Of a stretch of 64,000 nt of DNA, positions 26,851 to 40,391 are shown piece after piece. The stretch comes from Patagioenas fasciata. Its lineage: Eukaryota > Chordata > Aves > Columbiformes > Columbidae. The stretch covers positions 68,224,552 through 68,288,551 of the forward strand of contig NC_092524.1 of assembly GCF_037038585.1 (NCBI RefSeq). The letters run 5' to 3'. Each line of letters starts with the position of its first letter. Within the stretch, counting starts at the first letter, position 1. The position numbers and the translations under genes were made by a program. The notes beneath the pieces are model-generated. The model saw only the letters and a list, made by a program, of their open reading frames with translations. It made no database searches and had not been told where the DNA came from.

Positions 26851-27975
26851 ATCTGCGGTAGCAGGTGGTAAGTTCTGCTTCTCCCCTGACTGGCAAAGTG
26901 CCTCTTCTCTTCCTCAGTCCTGTTCCTTATGCCTTTGCTAAGTCCATCCTCTTCCTTGCTGGGTCTTGTTCTGTTGCTCGGTATTCTCCTGCCGTAGCAG
27001 CTACAATGCATGGATTCAACCATTTGTTTTGGTAAGCAGAGACCTGGAGACACAGCTGCAACCACAGAAAGCACGCTGCAACTCAGAAGAGGGTATTTTC
27101 TTTCCAACCTGCTGTTTATTGATCAGCCTTTCTAACACAGAATCAAATAACCTGACAGATGCCTCAAATTTTGCCAGCTGCTTTTGGTCCCTTAGGGCAG
27201 GCAGGGGTCACTACAACGTGTGGGACACTATGGCCATGTCTTCTTTCCCTTGGCCAGGACTTTCCAGAAGGGTTTGGGTATCACCTAGGCATTGATTCTA
27301 GGACAGCTGGATGTATCATCCTTGCTTAAAGCGACTGTGTTGGCATCTTCCAGTGAACTGGTCCATGTCACTCATGGAGTGACCTAAAGTTCACATGCCA
27401 TGGTCCTTCCTCTGTCACAAGATTGGAACTGCAAACTCATGCCCTGTCATGAGAGAGGATGTGAAAACAACCTTGGGTCAACTGAGGAGATGCTCATAAG
27501 CAGTCCCACCACAGAAGCAGCTCATGAACCTCCCCAGGTGTGCATTGTTCATGGGATGGGAATGCATCCAATTGCATGACTGTGGAAAGCCTCCTGAGAA
27601 GAAAGACCTCAGGATAGTTGGTTTGGACAGACTCCTGCAAACCTATTTCTTAGAGCCCACTGAGTTAAAACACAAATCTAAAAGAAGAAGAAGAACTCCC
27701 TGCAGACCAATTCTCAGAACTCTGCCCCATATTACAAAAGGGGAGCAGAGGTATCCCTTGGTACCTCACACAGCACATGTGCGTGAGACATCACCATGCT
27801 GTGGGTGACGGCATGTGACACTGATGCCACTCACGATGACTTACAGGATTTGCTGAAATAAAAGGAAAATCACTTTTACCTCTTAGCTGGTAACAGCAAA
27901 TGGGTCTTATATTGTCACAGATGCAAGCAAGCTGGTAGAGAAGCAAGCAAAATTTTGTTGTGTCTTGTCTATATG

Positions 27976-28098
27976 TTTGGTTTTGGTTTTGGTTGGTTGG
28001 TTGGTTGTTTTGGGTTTTTTTTAGCAGGGTGGGAGGCGGGGACTGTTCGGTTGATTGTTTCACCTTTTGTGTTGATTTTGGTTTGGTTTGGTTTTTGT
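27976..28098. repeat. GGTT/GGTTT-rich low-complexity region
   Basis: Two clusters of GGTT and GGTTT units (27976-28022 and 28071-28098) flank a short unique piece. Strand asymmetry is strong: the plus strand is almost free of A in the clusters. Confidence 0.88.
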
Positions 28099-28616
28099 CT
28101 CTTGCAAGGGCAAGTAGCATATTTCCTCTCTTCTCTTCCATTATTTCCTACTTAATTTTACATTCTAGTTTTGGCCTTGACCAATAGCACCATTATCAGA
28201 GAGCAGTGCCTTGGTCTCATGGAGGCATTCAGAAAATACTGGTGCCATCTTCCATAAAACATTTGAAACACATGCTATTTGTTTTTAGTCTCCCTTCTGG
28301 TTTTACACGCTACAAAGAGGACATTTAATATGTACAATAGAATTAGTAGGAATGCAATGTAAGCAGGACTTACATTCAAAATACACTTCCACAAAACAAA
28401 GGAGCAGCTGTGAAAATGTAGAGTCTGCTGAAAATTTTTTACTTGGGTATCACATTTGCTAAAAGATTTACTCTGCAAAGTTTTCAATTAAGCAGAGAGA
28501 TAAATTCCCAGATCCCAAGAGATTAGAAGAAACTACGTTTAGCTCCCCCTTACACTATGTTCTGTTTCATGATTGTCACTATGAAGTTCATGCTTACACG
28601 CTCCATGCTGCTGAGA

Positions 28617-28700
28617 GATGAACACCTCCATCTCCCATCAAATCCAATGGGATTCAGATGTACTCAGGATCCTACAGATCTCTCCAGATCAGGAGGATTC
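28617..28700. repeat. Possible old amniote interspersed repeat
   Basis: The words 'catctcccatcaaatcca', 'atgggattcagatgtactca' and 'gatcaggagg' recall a widespread old amniote repeat with 'cccattgaagtcaatggg', 'gctcagcac' and 'gatcaggcc' blocks. I cannot name the family with certainty. Confidence 0.28.
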
Positions 28701-29733
28701 AAACCATATAGGAACTGATATCCCATTCAGCAAGGCTGGAGCAATGGTCTTTCAGCTCTGCTGGGAAGAACGACCAAAACTCATGGGTTACCAGAGTCAT
28801 CAGTTCACTCTCAGAACCAAGCACACACCAAGATCTCTTGGAAATTAATCGCATGGTAAAGATAAAGCAGAAGAAAATAGATAAAATGAAAATCATTCTC
28901 CTTTCCCCCAGTATTTGTGTCACACAACCTTTATCGGCTTGCCTAAGCAAAGTCAGGAAGATTTTTGAACCCAAACAGAAAACGGTGCTAAAACTTTGTT
29001 GAGCATCAGTCCAGAATTCTGTTTCGTCTCTTGTAAATTAGAACAACCATGTTTTAGTCATCAAGGTAGTTATTTTCTGGAGTTAGACATCCATTTAAAG
29101 GTAAATTATGGACCTTGTGAAAGTTTGGAGTCTCTGCTACAGCCAACAGACCTCTCTGCCTCTGCTCCTTCCTTCCCCTGAAGGGTGACAAGTGGGTAGA
29201 AAGCGGGACCGAACACGCAGAGCAGAGCCAGAGACACCCATCCTAAAAACACAGTACTGTCTAGGCTTTTTCTTCATGCCTTCTACTTCCACCAAGGTTT
29301 CTTGAGTCACTCTGGGTCCTCATGCATGGCACAAATATGTAACAAAGACCTGCTTGTGCCTTATTGATCTTGTGATCCAAACATAGCCCTGACTCTGGGT
29401 TGCATGAGTTTTTCCTGCAATTTACACCTCCTGTGCTTGTATGGGTAATGGAAATGGACAATTCCAGCACCCAGTGGATCAAAGGGAAATTGAATTTCCT
29501 GCAGTCCCGCTAGGCAGGATGTTTCCAGGTCATCTTGTCCCCAACACTAACGAACAGCAGAACTGTAGGATAGAAGCTCCTATATATATTCAAGGCAAAG
29601 CATTTGCCAGTAGGTTTGATCAGAATGCTACCTCTCATATTGATCTGCATTGTTTCAGTATTTTCTTCTGTTCATCCATTTGGTGGCTCTAAACTTCAAC
29701 TTGGATCAAAAATTCTTTGAGAATGAAAAAAAT

Positions 29734-29761
29734 GTTTCGTTTTGTTTTGTTTTGTTTTTTC
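29734..29761. repeat. (TTTTG)n microsatellite
   Basis: Four TTTTG-type units occur, the first carrying a C (TTTCG). Confidence 0.92.
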
Positions 29762-30521
29762 TGTGCATTTAAAAGCACAATAATCCACAACCAGGCTGCA
29801 CTAATTCTGTGATATTTCTCCTACTGCTGCTACAACTACTACTGTAATTAGAATTTACTCTTTCTTGATACCTTGATTAAGAATTAATCTGCAAAAGCAT
29901 CTTCAGGTATGCAGAAGTTTGCAGATTTGGGTCTCAGATAACAAACATGGTTATTTGACAGAACTAATATGAAATGTTCATTCATGTACCAAAGCAGGAA
30001 CATTTCAGGACGCTGAATAGACTTTCTTCGGTTTTGATGTTTGTAAAAGAAAAATAAATGAAGAAAAAAGACAAATGATATAAAATACCTAAGATATTAT
30101 TCTAAATTTTCTCAGAAATTTCTGATTAAACATATGTGAATACATTGTCTGCTTTTAATAAGCTTGAAAACATCGTCAGCAATTAACTGGCAAAACACAA
30201 TAACGTTGCATAGTCAAGCGAGGGTAATTGTGCTCATTATATTGCCAGCGATGTGGTTGATCAAAAAGAAAAACACTGTTTTCCCCGAAGTTCATTTACA
30301 GTATTTAGGTGGAATCTGCACTGAGTTCACAGGCATTAATCAGACCAACTACTTCACATGGAAACTGCTCACCAACCTGCGAATGCCCAACACACTGTCA
30401 ACACACGCGATGGGTCTCCCACTAGACATGTCTATCTCTTTTTCCAAGGCTGTCAGTGCTATTTCTCCATTTCATCTGAAATTTGTCCCTCAAGAAGTAA
30501 CACCAGCCTCTTCTTGTTCTG

Positions 30522-30672
30522 CATAGAATCATAGAATCAGCTTGGTTGGAACAGACCTTCAATATTATCGAGTCAAACCATTACCCCAGCACTGGCATCA
30601 AACCACGTCTCTAAGAACCTCATCTATGCATCTTTTAAGCACCCCTAGTGATGGTGATTCAACCACATTATG
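30522..30672 (-). mobile_element. CR1 LINE, short 3' end fragment
   Basis: The antisense tail 'catagaatcatagaatcag' is followed by 'ttggttggaacagacc', 'aaccattaccccagcac', 'ctaagaacctcatctatgca' and 'gtgatggtgattcaacc'. The element is on the minus strand and breaks off near 30672. Same subfamily as 25812 and 35979. Confidence 0.9.
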
Positions 30673-33600
30673 GAGAGAAAGTGTTGCGGGTCAACAGGGT
30701 GCATGGATACCTCTGTGAACTGCTCTTTGGAGGCAAACTTGTCTACTAATCTCAGTGAACTAACATGGAAAGAAGAGAATGGTGGAGCCTCGTTACTACA
30801 AAAAGTGAAAAAGCCAATTATTTTTCTACAGTGAGATAATTACAGTCATCTAAGAATATGCAAGAAGGAGGTCGGCTGACACAACTGGGAAAGGGACAAC
30901 CTGCAGGACACACAAATTGTTATATTTTCACAGCAAAACTTGTCATCGTTTCTCTAATCCAAAGATGGGATTTTGAGGTTTGGCTTTTCCACTTTTTCCG
31001 GGATGGGACAAACTGTCTGGGCCACCCTGAAAAATTACAACTCCCTTTTCAACCGAAAGGCAAATACATCCAGTAAACGGTGACTGTAAACTAATTGCAT
31101 GCTTTGTTTGGGCCTTGCTCTGCATATGAACAAGCACTTCACCCATTCCCATTGTCCTTGACTCTTATTTCCACAATTACCTGCATTTATTGCTTACTGT
31201 GATTATGATGCATTTAATGCCTCAATTTATTCAAACAGGGTCTGCAGCTGTAGGTGCTCAGCGTTGCACCTACAGGTTTCTTTAATGGCTTGGTACCAGC
31301 TTTCTTATCCAGGGTAACCAAGCACCAGTTCCCTCCAGGGATTTACAACAACCTCTTCTGCAAACCAGCAAACTTTTGGTTGTGTCAATGCTCGCTTAGC
31401 GAGGTCTATTTTTTGTTTCAGAAATATGTGCCAATATGATGCCTGCACCCACAATTTCAACAGAAAGACTGGTGGGCTTGGATTATAGCTCTTATTTTAC
31501 CCACTCTCAGTGCCATGTCTTTTTAAAGTTCTGTTTCTGAAAATCTTTTTCTCTGCCTCAGGAAAGAATAAAAGAGCATTACTCTGATTTTGTACAAAAC
31601 TGTGATTTTTCTTAATTTATAGGGATGCCTTTAAATTTCCATTTTGTGCAAAACTATTCTTAATATTTCATTAGGATACATAGAGGATACAAAGAAGGGA
31701 ACATGATGAGGTTCACTGCCCAATTCAAATCTGCATCTGACCAATAATTCACCAATGTAATTCCATCAAGGACAAGGAAGTCACGTCAGCTCAATCTGGA
31801 GCAACAAAGTTCAAGGAAAAGGCTCTGAGCCTTTAAGCACAGATTCCTTTTATGAAAAGAGTCAGGAGGCAGCAGCAATTAAACTCAGTTACATTGGGAT
31901 GAACGTGCCCTCCCCGTGCCCAGCTCAGAGACCACACACACACACTGGATGATTCTCGGGGTATGAATGTATCCTGCTCTGGCCAAGGGCTGGGTCAGTT
32001 ATAGCCAGCAGCTCTTTGAGGTTTTGGCTCAAAGGTGCATCCCTGTGAAATACTTAATGAGACAATCCTGTACCACGTCCTGATGAAGTTGCCCCTTTCG
32101 GAGTATGTGGGATATTGACCCAATTTGCACAGATCTTCGGTATTAGCATAGACCCATTTTAAGCAATGTCTTTGAACATCGGTTGCCTCTAAATTCCGTT
32201 ACATCTCTCCCTGCTGGGTTTTGTGCTTGAAGTATCAGGCAGGGGCTGGGAGAAGAAAAGAGAAAGAAAAAACCCCAGTAAGTTAAATCCTAAGCCCAAA
32301 TAATTAGACATATTTTGGTTAGTTCTCTAAACTCTTACTTACTGCTGATTCTCCATTTGACAAAATAAAATCTGAATCTCTTTTTCCTGACTTGACACAC
32401 AGGTCAGTTAACCTGGAGGTTCGTAAGTAAGAATGAGCCACAGAGAAAGGCAAACACCAACTTTGGATGCGTTTGTCACAGCACTTCATCTTTGTTCGCA
32501 GCCTCATCTAATGTACAAGGAAATTTCCGAGTCATCCTTGCTTGCAGGTACTCTGAGAAAACCTCACTTGAAGAGAGAAAGAAATGCAGAATGACTTTGC
32601 TGTCAGGCAGAGAAGCTTAAGGGTAGCAATAATATCTCCACCTTTGTCACTAACAAGGGGAAGACTTGGGAGTGCTGCATAATTTTAAAGGGAAAACTGC
32701 TCATAGAAAAAATCCTTTGGCATGACTGGAGTTATCAAGCCAATCTTTAGCACAACTCAGCTACTTTACATGCAACATGCACAAAGTGTGTCTGTATGGT
32801 ATCTCTGTGGAGCAGTGTGTATGTATTTACCTTAAGATGCCATATTTGCACTGAGACGCTGAGCACATGCATGACCATTTTCATTCACATGCTATTCCCT
32901 TCTTATTCCGGTTCTCACATTGTGCACATCACTGGCCACAGCTGTTTGCTTTTTGCTCATTTTCAGTGGGGTTTGCTGCATTGATTGGGTTTTCTTCAGA
33001 AAAATAATTCATACCTTGAGTGATAAAGGTACAAATCAAAGTGAGACGGAAGAACACAATTGGAGGAGAAGGGAGTGAGGTTTGTGGTACTCATTTCTTC
33101 TTCAGGGAGACGACTTTGCACTGGCTTTCAGAGAAGTTGTACCTCCCACCCAGGGACTCTTCCCCCTATTATACAGGGAGGAGGAGCAAATTCTTAAGGA
33201 GCAAAATTCAGGAGAGCAATATTCGTAAGGATAGCCCTCAGGGGCCTTTGAATGTCTTTTTCCAGTAGTTTTTTCCCAGAGGTTGCTGGACCTTGTCAGC
33301 AAAGAATAGACTATCAACTGGATTTGAAATTCTCTGAAAAGCAACTTGAAGGACTGGAGGTTTGATGCAGTTGAGCAGCTGGCATCATTAGCGACATACC
33401 TGGTGGCGTTTCTTACTAGCTAGAGTTTTTCCGAACGCTGATGGCTTTATGCACACTTCTCTCACACTGCTGCACTTTCCCTCTGAAATGACAAAATATT
33501 GCAAGAACAAGGGGAGGTCACCCCCAGAGGAGACAGGACAGAGTCTCTAAGCTGGAAGGAGACAGCAGAGGATATTACTTGCACACACTGCGATGGAAGA

Positions 33601-35756
33601 GATTACCATCAGGGACAACTGAGTTGAACGGACACCTTCGACAACAACAAAAAAACCAGTGCTTCTGCAACATACTCTTTGAAATCCTTTCCTCCGAGCA
33701 ACAGCATTACCTCTGCCTCACTAAGATTCAGCTTCAATGAGCTCTTCTTCCTTCATAAGGCTGTCCTGATGTGAAGGACGTAGCTCTGCGTGGTGGCAAA
33801 TAGGAAAGGCTGCGTGTTATCTGTGAGCTGCTGGCACTCAAAGCAATGTTGCCTAATCAGTTTATCTTTGGGTTCCACTGAGGTGTTGAAAAATAAAAAG
33901 GCTGTGAGAGGAGCTGATCTTTGTGAGACTCCACGAACAGAGATCTTGGAGATGCAGCTTTATTTAGTCCATTTTAAGTATTTCACCCTGCAGTCCTGCC
34001 ACCTGTTTGCCATGAGAAGGCAGACCTGCGTGGTCTCCAGGATCAAAACAACTTGATGAGGTTGTTAGATGGTGGTGGGTCAACCTCACGGAGCTTGCTC
34101 GGGAGCAGGAGCTCAGCCGATGGAAGGCACTAAGCTGGAACTGATATACTACAAGGCAGGAGGTTTGCTTCATATCTGTGGGATGGAAATGGCATGGACT
34201 AGATTAACAAGACTTTGGGGGACAAGGAGGAAGGGGCTATTTTTTACATTATCTAGAACTTCCCAGGTGCAACTGCACTGCTCCCTGGGAGCAAAGACAA
34301 GCTGCTGACTGGCATGTACAAACCATTTTGCTTCAGAAAATCGCAGATACATAGAGCACCCAGTTTAAGAAGCATAATTTGAATTAAGGTTACTGTAACA
34401 ATTCTGCATGGAGCCTGGTTTATTCAGTGCTTTGACAGCCATCTTCTACATACATTCTGACCACACTTTCTCAAGGCAGAAAATTCACCCCTCACCAGGC
34501 TTTAGTCTTGCTTTTTGTCTTGGTGAGAGCTGCAAGTCCAGGTGGTGATCAGAATGTAATTTTGCAGATTATTTGGAAGTGACACCCTACTTAGATGCTC
34601 CTTTCCATGATATTATCAACATCCACAAAATATAGCTTGCTTTGGAAGCATTTCCTACCTTAAGAATAATAACTTTTCACCTGGAAATACATAGGTTTTA
34701 ATAGTTCTCATCAACAGACTGTGGGCTTGCTAATAAGTACAAGAAACGTGACGGACCAGAAACATGAGAAAACTCCAGAAACTAAATGTTGTGAGAATTC
34801 ATCTCCTTGAATGGTGATTCATGCATGCAATTCCCATGAGTATTACCAGGAGTTACGGATATAAATCCTAGCACATCAAGAAGGGAATATAACCCCTAGT
34901 GGGTAGGAATTAAAAGCATTCTGAGGGGCGCAGAGTCTCGTCTTAAGACACAGAGTCGCCGTGTGTATCTAAATCCCTGTACACCGAGATGCGAATGTAT
35001 TAGGATCACAGTAATAACAATGACTGTGCAGCTTGTGCGGTGCTTTTGAAATGGGATGACACAGACACGTCTTTCCAAATTAGCGATTTAAAATTGCAGG
35101 TGGCTGGCGCTTTCGGTTTTCATCCACTCTGTAAGCCTGGAGATAGTTTCACTAATACAGTACTTCCCAGATGTTTAGACCCCAGGTGTGCAACGGTGTT
35201 CTTATTGATGAGATTTAAATTCTTGGGTTTTTTTGGTACTGCTTATGGTAGGAGCAAAGATAACTACATTGGGTCACATCTTTCATTATCACATGATCTT
35301 CCTTTCTTCCTTGCATTGCTGACACTGGGTTTAATTGTTTTTACAATGATTTTTTTTGAGACTGTACATATATTTGCGTACACAGTATGTCCTTAGCTTG
35401 AACATGAATAGTAGGTTCTCTGTTCATTCATTTGTAAGTGTTGTCTCCATGTGCATGCTCACAGCCATTATTTTACCAGTAAGTGTTGAAGTATATAATA
35501 ACTGGTTTTTTGGGGGGTTTTTTGTTTGTGTGTTTGTTTTTTCCCAGCGCTCATCTACATGTTAGGATTGGGGTTTTTTCCTAATTATGCACGCTCTTGG
35601 ATGCTGTCCTTGCAACCCCAAGTAATGCATTTCAAGGTCTTGTGGTTACTCTAGCTCCTATTCATATGTTCGAGGTTTATGTCAAGCTTGTCTAATAGGG
35701 GGCAGCAAGCAACCATTTGGTTGGAGGGGGATTCATCTGTTTCATGTCACATATAA
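30673..35756. other. Single-copy noncoding DNA, no gene seen
   Basis: Five kilobases contain no CR1, LTR boundary or recognisable exon. Minor simple sequence includes a short CA run at 31932-31945 and G/T homopolymer-rich sequence at 35505-35545. A 118-codon plus frame at 35040-35396 ends in a hydrophobic stretch encoded by T-rich DNA and is not convincing as coding. Confidence 0.55.
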
Positions 35757-35822
35757 TGGTTGAACTCAATGATCTTAAAGGTTTTTTCCAACCAAAACAC
35801 TCATATGATTCTATGATTCTAT
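35757..35822 (+). mobile_element. CR1 LINE, very short 3' tail
   Basis: Plus-strand 'ggttgaactcaatgatct', 'tttttccaacc' and 'atgattctatgattctat' form the last 65 bases of a CR1. It lies 156 bases before a second, longer CR1 tail in the same orientation. Confidence 0.88.
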
Positions 35823-35978
35823 ATACTACACAGTTACTTGCATCAGAACTAATCTTCCTAATGCATTTTAAGTTATTCAGGTGAGACAACCACAATTTAT
35901 CTCAATCCCACAACATCAGATGAATCATATCCTGAAAGTATCTGTTCGTCCGCTGTGGGTCTGAATTGAAGTGAGTCA

Positions 35979-36148
35979 AGCATTGGAACAGGCTGCCCAG
36001 GGAAGTGGTGGAGTCACTGTTTAAAAGACACAGAGATGAGGTTCTTAGGGACATGGGTTAGGGGTGGACTTGGCAGTGCTGGGTTAATAGTTGGACTTGA
36101 TGATCTTAAAACGTTTTCCAATCAAAACAATTCTATGATTCTGTGATT
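35979..36148 (+). mobile_element. CR1 LINE, 3' end fragment
   Basis: The plus-strand order is 'gcattggaacaggctgccca', 'gtggtggagtcactg', 'gatgaggttcttagggacat', 'ggacttgatgatctt' and 'attctatgattctgtgattc'. Compared with its relatives at 25812 and 30522 it lacks most of the block between 'gagtcac' and 'taaaagac', where they have the 'cccaggggtg'-type segment. This looks like an internal deletion of about 20 bases. Confidence 0.9.
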
Positions 36149-38239
36149 CCAAACAGAGTGCAGAATAACAGGTTCAGATGTAAGTGTCTGCAGTCAGGTG
36201 AGATGACCGCTACCCTGCCTACCAAATACAGAAGTTCATAAAAATTACTCAGACTTGACCATTTCCAGTGTCTTTCACCATCCCCATCAGCTGATTCATC
36301 TTCCTGACAAATTCTCCAAAGGGGAGAAGGGCTAGATATTTATTGAACCCACAAAGGCAGTTAATGTGTTTCTCAGATTTCTCCCAGAAGACCATGGACC
36401 TAAGTCCCAGGATATGCAATAATTAGCCGAGAAAAGCAACTACCTGACAGCCAAAAATGTGTCAACCTTATGGGAGTAAAAACTGTATTTCCCCACACAC
36501 ATACATATGAACATATTTATAACCACAGAATTTCCCACATTGTCACATTTTCTCTGATTTTTAACATGTTCCAAAGCCCCCTGCGATACTTCTAGGATTT
36601 CTAATTCAGTTCTTGTAACCAAGAAAGTCAGACTGATATCCAAAAGTGCCTCACTGGCACCAGGTCCTCTATATTTATGCATTCGGCTTACACCTGTGAA
36701 GGATTTTTTCTACTCTATGGAGAATCACAGAGATTTGATGAGTTGTGCGTATTTTCTTTTAAGATACACTCAGATCCACCAACACAGGGTTTTGAGGCAA
36801 GAATCCCAGGGTCAAGTGCTGTGTCCCGTGCTATTCAATAGGTCATATGGGACTCACGCAACATTTGCCTCTGTTTTAAAATGTCCGAGGCCCACAGACA
36901 AATATAAATGTATCCACATGGGGCTATAGCTTGAATTCAATAGGCAGATACTTTCTAGGATGCACCATGCAACGAGCAGCAAAACAGGCAGTCTCCTTCT
37001 AAAAGGACTGCAGGATGGCAGACCAAAGTATGACACCCTGAAAATGGAATAAATCCATCCCTAATCATTACCAAGGTGCTGAGTTTGCAGTAGATATTTC
37101 TCTTATCAAGACCTGTAGCTGGATTCGCTGATATGGGTAATTTTCTAATTGCCAGAGAAAGAGGTCATCTAGGGGGGAAACCATCTCCTGGAAGATGAAG
37201 AGCTGTGACCCAACAACTAAATAAGTGTAGGGAAAGGTCTGCCTATACAGCAAAATGTAACAGTTGTTATAATTCCTGAAAATACCAGGGACCTGGACTC
37301 ACAAGACTCTTCCAGCTGCATATCCCTGTCCTACATGACACCCCCCACCGACACCAGCTGCAACATGCTCCTTTATGAAAATAACTCCAAAGTGTGTTCA
37401 TTAACAGGATACTAGAACTAAACACTGACAATATTAAGGTTTGCTATCATGGAAACACGAGCCATATTTAAAAAAAAATAAATATAAGCTATGGAGTGCT
37501 ATATTTTGCTTTTTCTTCCTACCTCTGAATTAATTACTCTTTTAGTTATTCCACTGTCATTTCCAGTGCCAAGCAGCAGCCTGAATTTGTATTTTCCTCA
37601 AACAAGAAGCGGCTGAACACTACTTTCCTATATAACCTCTCGAAATGCTGCAGTGAGTGAATTCACATTTCCTTGTTTTTAAAGAAACAAGTAGAAACTT
37701 GGCCTTGGGAGTCGCACTTGGCCACTGCTGGCAGAGCAGCACTGCTGGGTGGCATCTGTCACAGCCACTGTTGAGTTGAAATACTCAGTTCCTAGTAGCA
37801 AGTCGGGCATTAAACAAACAAGCAAACAAAAAGCCTTCCAAGATTCCTCCAAAAGCAGTTTGGAGAAGTGAATTTGAGAAAATGCAAAGTATTTTTTTTT
37901 TTTCCAGCCATTCCTCCGTCAGAAGAATTCGGATCAAGTATCACGTGGATTGTGCACTGAACTCTGCACAGATTAGTTTGAATCGCGATGTGAAAAATGT
38001 CAGGCAGCAATTCCGATCGGTCTAATTGTGGTCTACAGAACTTGTCCAGACAGAGGATTTTAGGTGGTACTTTAATCTATGGAAAATACCTGATAGAAAC
38101 ATGTCTTTTAACTCCTAGAGAAAGATGTATAAAGAAGCAAAGCCTTGGAATCTCAGCCAGAGAAATTCTAGAAATATGGTAAACATTTATAACACTGAAA
38201 GTGATTAATTCTAACGACAAACATCCAGCAAAATAAGGA

Positions 38240-38385
38240 ACTCTTCAGCTCTTGCAGTCTTCAAATCAAGAATTGACAGGACATTTTAACATCAGATGTT
38301 GAACTTTATACCAATTTTCAATTAATGAAAGGATCTGGTCTGGGATGTGCAGTACGTCAGATCTAAGGACCACCAGGACTGAAAA
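38240..38385 (+). mobile_element. Ancient CR1/L3-type LINE 3' relic
   Basis: The sense-strand order 'cttcaaatcaagaattgac', 'attaatgaaaggatctgg', 'gatgtgcagtacgtcagatc' and 'gaccaccaggactg' parallels the 3' end of old amniote CR1 copies, where the corresponding blocks read 'aaatcaagattgga', 'attctatggcctgtg', 'gcaggaggtcagactagatga' and 'atggtcccttctgg'. The match is divergent but the spacing agrees. No terminal octamer repeat survives. Confidence 0.45.
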
Positions 38386-39106
38386 TGGTGACTCCACGAA
38401 AGCAGATGAGTGCACATGGCTCTGTGATTGCCTCATGAGATGGACCAGTCAGTCCCGGAGCTCTAAAGCCCAGGACAAAGATTGTTTAGGGACAAGACTG
38501 GTTCTTGGTTGAATTTGAAGCTATTGGGAAGTTCTCTGCATCAGAAAGGCAGATGATTTGTCAGACAAGACATGCTTCAGCATTTTTTATCGATCTTGAG
38601 AGCCCCAAAAATACATCTGTTTAAACATTTTGCCACCCAACTCCATGGAATTCAGGATACTTGGATTCCCTTCTTGATTCACCTTAGATGTGTTGTGGGG
38701 TTCCAAGCACACTGGTTCCCTCACTCCGTTTCCCTCTCCCCAAAACCAAAACCACTTGTCTGTTTAAACTGAAGCTCTGGAAGTCAGGGCTGTGACCTCT
38801 GCCTCATCACGAAGTTTGTCCTAGTAACACTCCTAACAGATAAGAGCATAAAAGCATTTCCATCACAGCTCCCTCTTTCACATGCTCTAAATGCAAAAAA
38901 AAATGGGGAAGAATTAACTTTCCCCTGTTTGAATCCTATTGCATCCATGAAAGTGAAGTTAAGTTCCTGATTAGAAAGCAACAAAATACTTTTTGTAAAG
39001 AACAAAAACCTAGCCGTGTTTTAAAAACGGTATAAACCTGCTGTGGGTTAGAGCGCAAGTGTTGACATGAGTGCATTAGGTTCAGGTTTAGAACATCATT
39101 ATTTGC

Positions 39107-39232
39107 TCTTATTTACCAAATGTCTTACCCACCATATTATCTGCCTTTTCAGATGTGTACTGCTTTTGATTTTTAATTGGTCTTATTTACCAAATGTCTT
39201 ACTCATTAGACTATCTACTTTTTCAGATGTGT
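39107..39232. repeat. Diverged tandem duplication, 74-bp period
   Basis: A 52-base block at 39107-39158 recurs at 39181-39232, both starting TCTTATTTACCAAATGTCTT and ending TTTTCAGATGTGT. By hand alignment 45 of 52 positions agree and no gap is needed. The 22-base spacer has no second copy, so the event was a local duplication with period 74. It matches no transposon family I know. Confidence 0.9.
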
Positions 39233-40366
39233 TCCCATTTTGTTTTCACTGTGAAGGGAACCAGCACATCAAAACAGCCACACACAAGGCGTTTTCAGCA
39301 TCTTGGTGCCTTTGACACAGTGTCCAGCAGTTCTGCACCACTCCGGTGGTTCAACAAATGGCTCTTTCTCTCTTCCATGGTCTGAGATTCAACTTTGCTG
39401 CCTCCCTCTTCAGCATATAGAGAGATTAATAAGACATTGACCGTGATGGGGATGAGCTAGAGATGCTAGAGATTGTGTCTCCTTCACACCTTGCTGACGT
39501 GTCTTTCTGTCTGTGCTTTTAATGTGCCGTTTGGAATGGTTTATCTCTCTTTTAAAGGATAACTTCGCCACCCGAAACAGTTTGTAACACTGCACTTAAT
39601 TTCTTTTATCAAGGCTAATTGCTGTCTCATTCCCCAGACATCTGAAGGATGTAGTCAACAGCAGCTCAATATTCAGAGCAACAGAAGCCCCATGGGTATT
39701 TAGTCACTCAATGCGAAATATGTTCTTAACTGTCCTGCTGAAGGGGACTCAAGAAGATGCTCAACACAGCCAGGGTCTTCTTGTGGTGGTGCTAAAATGC
39801 CCCACAGAAGATGAAGCAACCCATTGCATGGTGTTAATGCGCGGGTACATACAGACAAGGGCTGTCTCTGGAGATGGACAAACCCTTCACACCATCACAG
39901 AAACCCAACGTGATGTTCTCAAGCAATTCCCACCTATGGTGTGATACCTCTCACAGCCTCCCACCAGACTGGAACACCCTGCAGAAAACAGCTCGGCACG
40001 TCTGTATGGCCAAGGAGTCAGCAATAAGTGGCAAAATTGCATCAGTCATGGGATTTTTCGCATTTAACCTCCTCTTCATGAGCATTCTTCACCTCTCGGT
40101 GGCTTTGAATTTACAATTAAAGCCCCCGAAGGTGGGAACAAAAAAGGCAACTTTAGTGTGAACACTTAACTCAGTGCAGTAGGTTGGAGGTTGGATTTAC
40201 TGTTTCCTTACACAATAGAGTCCATTTTTTGCTGAATAAAACCCAGCTGTCTGCACTGATTGCTTAAGAGTCCTCTAACATTTAATCTAAAAAACATCTC
40301 AAAATGACAGTTTGCCCCAGACACTCTGGTAGCTGAAAATCTGGAGCATAAAGGTTGTAGTTTTCT

Positions 40367-40391
40367 AAAACAAAACAAAACAAAAAACAAA
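40367..40391. repeat. (AAAAC)n microsatellite
   Basis: Several AAAAC units occur in an A-rich run, the complement of a TTTTG-type repeat. Confidence 0.9.

Larger units (their letters stand above)
26096..30521. other. Noncoding DNA with weak old relics
   Basis: No gene is supported. The interval includes a faint CR1/L3-type relic (26736), GT-rich simple sequence (27976-28098), an old amniote-type relic (28617) and a TTTTG microsatellite (29734), all listed separately. The rest, including 26,850-27,900 and 28,700-29,700, shows only short overlapping frames. Confidence 0.5.
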
